Source: Pseudomonas syringae (lineage in GTDB: Bacteria; Pseudomonadota; Gammaproteobacteria; Pseudomonadales; Pseudomonadaceae). From it: a stretch of DNA of 64,000 bases. The position numbers and the translations under genes are program-made. The stretch is from positions 1 to 64,000 of the forward strand of contig NZ_WKEQ01000008.1 in the NCBI RefSeq assembly GCF_021605415.1, in the 5' to 3' direction. Positions 19,876 through 27,700 of the stretch are shown piece by piece. The notes under the pieces are model-generated. The model was not told where the DNA came from, ran no database searches, and saw nothing but the letters and a program-made list of their open reading frames with translations. The first letter of the stretch is position 1, and every line of letters begins with the position of its first letter.

Positions 19876-20436
19876 ATGACCCGATTGACCTCTCTCACCC
19901 CTTGGCTGGCGGCCCTTGCCGTCGCCCTTTGCGTGCAGCTTCCGGCACAGGCTGTGGAGCGTTTTAGCCTCAGCATCCCCGGCGTTTCGGACAATCGGCT
20001 GTTCACCTCGGCGGCGGCCAGCGATGCCAGCGGCTGCGGCGGCAAAAACCAGTCGCCTGCCTTGAGCTGGAATGCCGGGCCGTCCGGCACACAAAGCTAC
20101 GCCATCGTCATGCACGACCCGGACGGGCAGAAAGGACTGGGCGTCGATCACTGGATTCACTACGGCATCAAGCCCACGACCCGCCAGATAGCGGCCGGCG
20201 TCGGCGCCAAATCCGCGCTTGAAGGGATCGGCGGCACCAACAGCAAGGGCAACACCCACTACGTCGGGCCATGCCCGCCAGTCGGTGACAGTGCTCACCA
20301 TTACATCATTCAGATCTATGCGCTGGATCTGGCTCCGGACGCTTTGCCTGCCGGTCTGACGCGCGCCGAACTGATGGAAAAAATCAAAGGTCATGTGCTG
20401 CGTAACAGCAGCACGGTGCGGCGTTACCACCGCTGA
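19876..20436 (+). CDS. YbhB/YbcL-family (PEBP-like) exported protein
   Basis: A 186-aa protein with a signal peptide (residues 1-25, ending AQA-VE) and the PEBP fold motifs: GCGGKNQSPALSWNAGPSGTQSYAIVMHDPDG, then DHWIHYGI and GNTHYVGPCPPVGDSAHHYIIQIYALD. Bacterial relatives bind small anionic ligands; the physiological role is not established. It is divergent from the Rieske/FAD gene with a 137-bp promoter region between them. Confidence 0.9.
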   Translation: MTRLTSLTPWLAALAVALCVQLPAQAVERFSLSIPGVSDNRLFTSAAASDASGCGGKNQSPALSWNAGPSGTQSYAIVMHDPDGQKGLGVDHWIHYGIKPTTRQIAAGVGAKSALEGIGGTNSKGNTHYVGPCPPVGDSAHHYIIQIYALDLAPDALPAGLTRAELMEKIKGHVLRNSSTVRRYHR

Positions 20437-20540
20437 ACATTTTTAGTGGCGTTATTCCTGAACGCGAATCCCCCGGCCATTTGGCATTGCCTTGTAAAAG
20501 CGCGCACTATCGGGTCATTGCCGATGCGCTGGAGGACACC

Positions 20541-20756
20541 GTGGCAGCAAAAATCGACCGCATCGCCCAACTGCTCAACTGCCCGCAAAAAGGCGAACAG
20601 ATCCGTCGCGCGATTACCGAAACGCGTAAGGAATTTCTGCTGAATCAGCCGGAAGAGAACGTTCTGGAAGAAGAGGACGATTTTGAGGAGGAGACTGGCG
20701 AGGAGGAAGGCGAGGGTGATGATGAATATGATGAGTTTGATTGGACGACGGAGTGA
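20541..20756 (+). CDS. Small protein with highly acidic C-terminal tail
   Basis: A 71-aa protein. The first 30 residues (VAAKIDRIAQLLNCPQKGEQ) are helical and the last 30 are almost entirely Glu/Asp. The GTG at 20541 is chosen because GGAGGACACC precedes it; the longer frame from 20481 has no such signal. I recognise this as a conserved Pseudomonas hypothetical, not a named family. The acidic tail suggests a nucleic-acid mimic or a binder of basic proteins, but that is speculation. Confidence 0.7.
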   Translation: MAAKIDRIAQLLNCPQKGEQIRRAITETRKEFLLNQPEENVLEEEDDFEEETGEEEGEGDDEYDEFDWTTE

Positions 20757-20932
20757 GTAATTTGCTTTTGATACGCCCTGCTACGAAACCGGAGACCAAC
20801 GGTAAATTGCGACAGGCTGGAATACGCGGTGTATTTCAGCCAGCCGCAACGAAATTGACGGTGGGGGAACTCAGCGCACTTATCGATGAAGTTGAATCTA
20901 CGTTGGGGTTTGAAAATCAGATAGGCAAGTAG
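20753..20932 (+). CDS. Possible small protein translationally coupled to the acidic-tail protein
   Basis: A 59-codon frame from GTG at 20753, whose start overlaps the preceding stop as GTGA. It reads VSNLLLIRPATKPETNG and ends TLGFENQIGK. The coupling and a regular mixed composition make it plausible, but I recognise no family and the ribosome-binding site is weak. Confidence 0.35.
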   Translation: MSNLLLIRPATKPETNGKLRQAGIRGVFQPAATKLTVGELSALIDEVESTLGFENQIGK

Positions 20933-20955
20933 GTCAGTTTCAGCGGTATCAGCCG

Positions 20956-21154
20956 TTAAGTCTCCGAGTCTGTCTGTCCGTAATGTTCAATCAAAGCGCG
21001 TACCAGATTGTCCAGAGTCCAAAGTGTCAGCGGTACGCTGGCTCGCTCCGCTTCATAATACGCATCCTTACTGAAGCCACCGGTGCTGACATCGCTCACG
21101 GAAATCGTCATATAAGCGGCCAGACTCGCCTCAGATCATCCACATTTTGGTCAT
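20956..21154 (-). pseudogene. Decayed Mrr-type restriction endonuclease gene (N- and C-terminal scraps)
   Basis: On the minus strand an excellent ribosome-binding site (AAGGAGGTGAT) precedes ATG at 21154, which reads MTKMWMI, a stop codon (TGA, one change from CGA), then GESGRLYDDFRER. This is the N-terminus I recognise from Mrr-like restriction endonucleases (MWM-x-RG...YDDF). The frame then changes to VSDVSTGGFSKDAYYEAERA and ends HYGQTDSET, the characteristic C-terminus of the same family, where GGF-x(2,3)-A-x-YEAERA is conserved. Roughly 200 codons in the middle, including the catalytic site, are missing. It lies just outside the tRNA-Arg island. Confidence 0.75.
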
Positions 21155-21249
21155 ATCACCTCCTTGGTAATGACGTGTGAGTACGCCATCAAGCGATACG
21201 CAGGGTACGGTGATTCGGGCATCGCCATCAATTGACAAATTCAAGATGC

Positions 21250-21282
21250 AAAAAAGCCCCAGACCCATCAGGCCTGAGGCTT
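21250..21282 (-). terminator. Former terminator of the tRNA-Arg gene
   Basis: On the minus strand GCCTCAG and CTGGGGC (one G-U pair) flank an 11-nt loop and are followed by six T. Its position just beyond the partial tRNA copy indicates it terminated the tRNA gene before the island inserted. Confidence 0.65.
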
Positions 21283-21296
21283 TCTCGTTTCAATTC

Positions 21297-21342
21297 ATGG
21301 TGCACCAGGCGGGATTCGAACCCACGACCCCTGCCTTCGGAG
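21297..21342 (-). repeat. att site: 46-bp copy of the tRNA-Arg 3' end (left island boundary)
   Basis: Forty-six bases, from the A before the CCA complement through the anticodon-stem side (ending CCTTCGGAG), are identical to 39129-39174 in the intact tRNA-Arg(CCG). The sequence then diverges. This is the classic direct repeat left by a tyrosine integrase using a tRNA 3' end. Confidence 0.93.
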
Positions 21343-21837
21343 TCCTAAAAATCGACGTTTAGAATCAATACGTTAGCTCGGATTAGCTGGGAAATCAAAG
21401 GCTTGTGGGAGCTGGGGTTAGCGGGTTTTCGCCCTGGTTAGCGGGGCGAGTGTGGCAAATTTGTGGCATTCCGATCAGTAGGTAAGTCTCTCCGCTCACC
21501 TAGCCGCATCACAACTCCAGCAGATAAAGCAACGCTAGCTTGATCGTATGCCATGCACCTTCCTTCATCCTGCTAGCTCCCCGACCAATGTAGTCGTTCC
21601 GAATACGTCGGACAGACTGGCGTGACGACTTTTTCTAAAAGACATCATCGAGTGCTTTGCTACCGGTGATCCGAAAACGGTCAGCGCGGCAAGTTCCCGG
21701 CTACAAAGCAATGCAAGGTCAGTGTATGTTTGTACAGTGCCTTGAGTTTTTTCAGGCTAAAAGCCTCGCAACGGGATAAAAAAAATGATTTGATGTTTGA
21801 TGGCATTTCGCCGCCACCATTCAGGGAAGACATTACT
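21343..21837. other. Island left end without an intact gene
   Basis: No convincing gene is seen. On the minus strand two tiny frames overlap as ATGA: a 27-aa frame (ATG at 21648, beginning MMSFRKSRHASLSDVFG) and a 19-aa frame (ATG at 21568, MKEGAWHTIKLALLYLLEL). They look like one small protein broken by a frameshift, or a coupled pair of microproteins. No integrase remnant is recognised. Confidence 0.4.
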
Positions 21838-22824
21838 TTGGCTACACTCACTGAAATAGAGATTGAAGAACTTAAGATTGAACATTTTATTTTTCACGTG
21901 GTGCACCACGGCGAACCTGATGCAATTTTGTTTGACGATACCCCGCTGGGAACATTTGAGCCTTTTTTTATCGATCGAATAAAAGAGACGCTTCGCGGGA
22001 ACAAATTCTCCTTTGCTAAAGACTCGCATGTCCAAGAAAAACTGATCGACTGGCAGGCAAAGAAAGTTTCTTTCGTTGATTTATCAAAAAGCCTCGCTCG
22101 ACAATTTCATGGGCCACGAGATAAACGAGTTAAGCCTGGGGTGTTAATTGTTATCGCTCTCGCAACAGGAAAAAAGAAGCTCTATTCACTTATAAAATTC
22201 GACTCGGAAAAAGTGGTGACTTTTCAGGTGAAGGGAGCCAAGGCTATCCTGGAAGCGGTAACCAATAATTTTACAGAGTCGCCAAAAGCCCTACAAAAAT
22301 CGGCGCTGATTGATCTTGGATCGAAAGATGCTGAGGTCGTAGTGATTGATAAAATTAGCCGTTCAGGGATCAGTGACTTCTTTAAGAAATTTCTCGGGGT
22401 CGAACGGCTCAGAAATTCAGAAGAAATGACTAATGATATTGTTAAAGCAATTCAGCAGACGGTAAAAATTCACCTGAATGATCTGCCGCCTGCCATCACC
22501 TCAAAAGTTTCTGAAAAGATCGTAGAGATTGCCGGCAAACGTAAAGAGTTTGAAGCAGATAGTTTTTTTTCTGATTTTTTTGGTGTCAAAGAAACGGACG
22601 AAATTCGTGTGACTTATGATCGGGAACTAAGTGATCGAAAGTTGGTGGGTGAAGTATTTATTTACGATGAGGGGGCGTTGCCTCGTAGTGATGCAAAGAA
22701 ATATGTGACGTTTGAAGGTATTACCATAAATATTCCAGCCAAGGCTAAAAATAGCTTTAGTTATAAGGATGATAAAGATGGTACTACGATTACGATTCGC
22801 ACTTCTCGGCTGCGTGAAAAATGA
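21838..22824 (+). CDS. Nucleoid-associated protein (NdpA/YejK-like), first gene of a two-gene island operon
   Basis: A 328-aa protein from TTG at 21838 (L/MATLTEIEIEELKIEHFIFHVV), with AGGGAAG eight bases upstream. In-frame ATG at 21793 and TTG at 21730 give longer but unsupported forms. The opening strand-helix pattern, the central LIVIALATGKKKLYSLIKFD and the spacing resemble the NdpA (37-kDa nucleoid-associated protein) family, which binds DNA as a toroidal protein. The last codons overlap the next gene by 4 bp (ATGA), so the two products are made together. The composition is AT-rich and unlike the chromosome's own genes. The family call is moderately sure; involvement in defence is inferred from coupling to a membrane protein and from the island setting. 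Confidence 0.7.
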   Translation: MATLTEIEIEELKIEHFIFHVVHHGEPDAILFDDTPLGTFEPFFIDRIKETLRGNKFSFAKDSHVQEKLIDWQAKKVSFVDLSKSLARQFHGPRDKRVKPGVLIVIALATGKKKLYSLIKFDSEKVVTFQVKGAKAILEAVTNNFTESPKALQKSALIDLGSKDAEVVVIDKISRSGISDFFKKFLGVERLRNSEEMTNDIVKAIQQTVKIHLNDLPPAITSKVSEKIVEIAGKRKEFEADSFFSDFFGVKETDEIRVTYDRELSDRKLVGEVFIYDEGALPRSDAKKYVTFEGITINIPAKAKNSFSYKDDKDGTTITIRTSRLREK

Positions 22825-24272
22825 AACTGAGATTTGCGGAGGATGTTGCTGAGCTTTTTAAGAGGTTGTGTGGGGCTGAGCAATTCTTTCTCACGGAGTC
22901 TTCTAGTGCGTTGCGTATAGATGGCGGCACTGTTTCTTCCGATGATTTTATAATGGAAATTAAACGCCTTAACGCAGAGGCAGAGAAGGAAGGCGTTGGG
23001 AGTTTTGAAGTTTATGGTGAAGTTGCACAAGAAGTAGATATTAAGAAAGTTCAATTTGAAGATTTACGGGGCGATCGAGTTACTGTTGTTTTTGAAAAGA
23101 ACACCAAAAGCGGCTTGCACTATTTTCTGACTTTAAAAGGGTTCGAGTGGTGGTTGCGAAACGAAAACTTCGACACTATAGATGAGAGCAAGAAAAAATG
23201 TATTAGAGTGTTGGGTGAAGATAATCCATTTTCAACCTATTCACTTTCTGTTCAAAAGTTTGAAGCTAGTGATGTTGTCGTAGATGCGTCATATACACCT
23301 GAAAAACCATGGAAATTGGTCAGGGATCTTACTCGAGAACGCACACCTCAGAACATCTCTCCTTGGCTGGTCGAAACAGCGCCGATAAAAGAGGGTCCAG
23401 CCTTTGCGGTATGGAAAGAAGTAGCTAAAGAGAAGCTTGTTTTTTGTTTGCCGTCTGAAATACGTCAGGAAAATGAGCTAGTTCAAGTTGTTTTTCGTGG
23501 CGGGCGTTCAATTCCGATTGCCGTTGATTCTGCGATAGATTGGACTGTGGTTAGTTACGATATTGTGCATCAGACATGCAGCTGGATTTATGCTAACTCT
23601 AGGGAATCTGAAACTAGGTTTCATCTTTTGAATAACCACATAGCCACAAACTGGGTGGGTGAAAGTGGCTGGCCATCTTCTATAAATGTTCTGTTGCCCA
23701 ATAGTTTGATTGGGGCCAAAGAAGCATTTGCATTTCATTTGCAAGACCAAAGCAAGGAGGCCGTGAAAAGTTTAGGTGATCTGCGTAAGGGATTGCAAGA
23801 AGAGGTTAATAAGACTCAGTCAGCAACTAGAGATTTGATTTCATCTATCTGGCGAGATTTTGCCGTGGCTGGTCTGATTCTGGCGCTAAAAGCACCTGTT
23901 TCTACTGTAGGTGTGATGGAGTCAGCCATGAAGATTCTTTACTTTGGTGTTTCGATATTACTGTTTATTAGCTTGGCTGTAGGAACTGTTTCAGTTTGGC
24001 GATTTAATTACTTGGCAGATGTCAGTAGGAAGGATTGGCGCAATAAGCTATATAATTTTATGTCGGACGAAGACTGGCTAAAATTGGTTGAGCGACCTAT
24101 TTTATCTGGTCGATTAGTCTACTGGGTATCTTGGTTTATTTGTTTTGTAGTGTATTCACTATTTATTCGTTATTTCTTGTCTCTAGTTATCCCAGATTTT
24201 ATTGAGAGTCACATTGATGGTCCAGTGTTTTGGGTTATAAGTTATTTTAAAGAGGCTTGGTGTGTTTTTTGA
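22821..24272 (+). CDS. Unrecognised protein with C-terminal TM helices, coupled to the NdpA-like gene
   Basis: A 483-aa protein. Residues about 1-320 are soluble, mixed alpha/beta and rich in aromatic residues; a short helical linker follows (SLGDLRKGLQEEVNKTQSATRDLIS). Hydrophobic segments lie at about 347-365, 371-395 and 430-456, with a weaker one near 465-478. I recognise no domain. It starts inside the last codons of the NdpA-like gene. A cytoplasmic sensor domain on a membrane-embedded effector is a common layout of abortive-infection proteins, so a role as the membrane effector of a two-gene defence system is an inference. Confidence 0.7.
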   Translation: MKLRFAEDVAELFKRLCGAEQFFLTESSSALRIDGGTVSSDDFIMEIKRLNAEAEKEGVGSFEVYGEVAQEVDIKKVQFEDLRGDRVTVVFEKNTKSGLHYFLTLKGFEWWLRNENFDTIDESKKKCIRVLGEDNPFSTYSLSVQKFEASDVVVDASYTPEKPWKLVRDLTRERTPQNISPWLVETAPIKEGPAFAVWKEVAKEKLVFCLPSEIRQENELVQVVFRGGRSIPIAVDSAIDWTVVSYDIVHQTCSWIYANSRESETRFHLLNNHIATNWVGESGWPSSINVLLPNSLIGAKEAFAFHLQDQSKEAVKSLGDLRKGLQEEVNKTQSATRDLISSIWRDFAVAGLILALKAPVSTVGVMESAMKILYFGVSILLFISLAVGTVSVWRFNYLADVSRKDWRNKLYNFMSDEDWLKLVERPILSGRLVYWVSWFICFVVYSLFIRYFLSLVIPDFIESHIDGPVFWVISYFKEAWCVF

Positions 24273-24381
24273 GGCTCTTAGCCGTTCGTAGTGAGTGTCT
24301 CCTAATGGCTGTTTTCTGACTGTAACGACGGGCGAAAATCGAACCATTGCTGCCGGTGGTGACAGGCAGCAATCGGTCCTG

Positions 24382-24531
24382 GCTGTGTAAAAACGCATGC
24401 ATCGTTTTGAAGTCTGCGTTGCTACGTAAAATCCAGCGCTTGGTTAGTCAGCTGACCAGAAATTTGCATAAGAGTGCGATTTTCTTTCCGATTCCGACTG
24501 TCAAACCTGTTCTAAAACGTTTTTACACAGC
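24382..24531. repeat. Possible 150-bp MITE with 14-bp perfect terminal inverted repeats
   Basis: GCTGTGTAAAAACG at 24382-24395 is repeated in inverse at 24518-24531 (CGTTTTTACACAGC). The interior has no gene. The size and perfect ends suggest a miniature element derived from an insertion sequence; no clear target-site duplication is visible. It lies in the 450-bp gap between two convergent genes, which otherwise holds nothing I can name. Confidence 0.45.
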
Positions 24532-24722
24532 TTCGGTCAGGAGCGGACGCTCGGCTCCAGCGTCACGCTCTAACGACAGTGCACTGCATCTATCCGGGTG
24601 TACACAGATGATCTCGCCGATCATGAATAGCCATACGGTCAACAACGAGTCCCATTGTGCCTTAGGAGTACCGCGCCGGTACCGCTGACACTACGTCGGG
24701 TATGTATATCGACGGGATACTG

Positions 24723-27700
24723 TTAGGGACACACGTTGTGGAATAACTTTTCCGCCGCCTCGTCGAGAGCGTCTATTTCCGAACGACTGAAATGGACCCA
24801 GTTTTCTTCACGAGACAGTTGGTTCTCGACGGTCACGTAGGAACCAGGATCCCCCTCAAGAACCCTCATAATTTTCTGCTTGTAAAACCAACTCATATTT
24901 GCGGCAAGAACGTTCTCAAGCGTCTTACGCCACCCAGTAACTTCGCAAAAGCGCGGATGCTCCCTGAGCCGTGCAAAACCACGTGATAGTTCGATACTTT
25001 CGTCCTGCAGGGCGGGTGACCTCACATCGAAGCGAGACGCCCATCGCCCAAGCAGCCCCGAAAGAAGTGGTACCGCCGCGGGGGACGAAATTCGCTTCAC
25101 TAAGTTGCACAGGCTTTCAAAAAAGACGTCGTCACCGAGCAAGAGGTAGCGGTGAAGAATCGGCGCTAGACGCTCGTCAAGAAGTTGCTCTGTCGCCTTA
25201 AGACCGTCGCTTCTTCCGAGAAAGGGTAATAGCACGTCGGCGTCGGACTCAAGCGCCTGGTAGAGGCGTTCGGCATCGCCCTGTGCGCCGAGGCTAGCGA
25301 TGAATTGAGCCCCATAGGTGCTAATCCAGGGCCATCGCAGGCGCTCGTCATGCCAAGCCATAGGCAATTCAAATCGGTTGGCAGCGGCAATGGCAGGGCG
25401 GAGCCGCTCGGGAATGGATGTGTCACCGGTCGATGTCGAACTCTCTCTGCCCACAAGGTGGCCTTCGGAGGTAAACGTCATTGAGGGTGTGAAGCGGATG
25501 ACGGCTGTCCGGGGGTCGTTGGCCGGATCCGCGAGAGAGATGAGTCTCTGCACTTCCTCCCGATCCAACCGCGAAAGCACGACAGGCTGACTTGGCTCGA
25601 GCCCCACGTTGGAGGCCACGCGAAGAGCGCGCACCGCCGCAGAATAGTCGAGCAGCGAGTTAGGCGCCGGCACCGGAGGCTTGCGCTCCGGTGATGCACT
25701 CACCATGTTCTCGGATTGGCGACGACCCTCTTCGAATTCGTCGACAATCCGACCTAATAGAGCTGTGCCGCCGCAGGACGACCTGGCCAGGACGCGGCGC
25801 AGTCGCGGGCACAGGTCGGGATCATTGTCCCCGACCCGGCGTCGTTCCAGCAGGCATTTGACCGCCAGCCACACAGAAGACGTACTAGCCAGCACTTCTT
25901 CGATATCCTGGGCACGACCACAATGGCGGAAGGCTCTAACGACTGCCGCGTGCAGAAGGGGCGTTTGAACCCTATTCAGCAATCGCTGAATACCTGCTGG
26001 CGATGGATCACTCACCAAGCTCGTGTGGAGCCATTGGGCCGCGTCGGATGGCGACGGCAAGTCACCCCTCGCGAGCAGTTGGCTCCACTGCTGCTCGAGA
26101 ACCGAAGCGATGAACACGATGAAGTTCGCTTCGCTGTCGGACAGTAAATCTGACACACCATTCTGCAGCATGCCACTGAGAGAAGCGTGAGCCTGCAGGT
26201 TGTCATCATGATCGATCGTAAGGGGTGTGCTCTCCGCCAGAACCGATGGGGCGATCATTTGGAGAGCGGCGCTGAAGGGTAAGCGTCCCGCCGCCCAAAT
26301 GGCCGCGCGCCGAATTACCCAATGAACCGATGAGTCCGTCGCAAGCTTAACGAGTTGCGGCGCGAAGCCTTCGTCCCGTGTCCGCATCGCGACAATGCAT
26401 TGCCATAGGGCGAGTTCTGACGAGGCTGACCCACTCGCTAGATCGCTGGCTGAAGATGGGCCGCAAGCGGTGAGCGCCTGCGCGAGAAGCGCAACGACTT
26501 TGGAGTTCTGCTCGATGACAATCTGGCGCCGGAGCACTTCCACAGCGCGTTGGGAGCGTCGGCGAGCAAGCCCAAAAATCGAGACACTCCGGACCGAAGG
26601 ATCTCGGTGCTCAACGCCTTGCATGAGGAGATCGGTGACAGCGGGCCACGCGGTTTCGCCAACCGCGTGTAGGCAAGACGCCAAGAAATGAGGCGGCAGC
26701 GGATCCAACGGCGGCGACGCAAGCTCGGCTTGCAGTATCGGGACGCCGGCGACGAAGGGCTGTTTTACAAACAGCAGTACAAAAATCCTGTCCCAAAGGC
26801 CGGCAAGCGGATCTTTCGGCAAAGCTGCCAGACGGCTCCGTAGCCCCCCAAGATCCACGTCTAAGAAAAGAAGGACTGCAAGAGCGGCGTGACGACGGGG
26901 GGGCGGCGCCGATGGGTCGAACAGAGTCCCTTCATATCGCTGAGCATCATAAGCTGTGGGCGCGAAGGCTGGCCCCAGGAGAGCGTAATCGTGAGGGACC
27001 GGACCCGACACGAGGGGGTCCACCAAAGTCTCAAACGCCGGGTGACCGATAAAGAGCAGGAGCCGCCAGGCATTAGCCTTGATTTCGGCTTCGTCGCCAT
27101 CGCTCCCGAGAATGTCGACACAGAACGGGCGTAACTGTTGACGCGCCGACCAGATGAGTGATCCCACTGGGCCAAATGAAAGCGATCGGGTTGCGATCAT
27201 CGCCGATACCGACATTTTTCTAGGTAAAGCGGCCAGAATTTCCACCACGTCCTCGCGTCGCTCGACCGCCAACTTCACACTGTTCCAGGGAGCGTCTCGG
27301 CGAGTTTCGTCGTCCGCTGGGCGAGCGAAGATTTCAAAGGCCAGCGCAAGCGCGGCGCGCCCACCGTCGCGTAGCAAGAACGGCAACAATAGGCGCTGAA
27401 CGTCCGCTGGTTGCGACTTCGCGAAGCCGACAATTTCGGTTGAGGGAGATCGGCATCCTTGGCGAGCGGCGATCAAAAGCCATGTCAGGCCTTCCCGACG
27501 CTCCTTGGCATTTCCCGCTTTGGCAACTGTAAATACAATAAGGTCTTGAAAACGCGAGGGGTTGAGCGTGAGTATCGCTTCAACCATCGGTCGCGCCCAA
27601 TCATGGTCGCTAAAATAGCGAGAACGCTGCTGGGCCAGCAGGTCTATGAGAAGACCATCCACGGTATCTGAAGCAAGTTCCAGCAGGATAGATCGGAGGA

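Noticed and set aside
21177..21362. Open frame ending [13 protein letters not shown] across the partial tRNA
   Set aside because: GFEPTTPA is the well-known false translation of a tRNA 3' region; this is the att repeat, not a protein.
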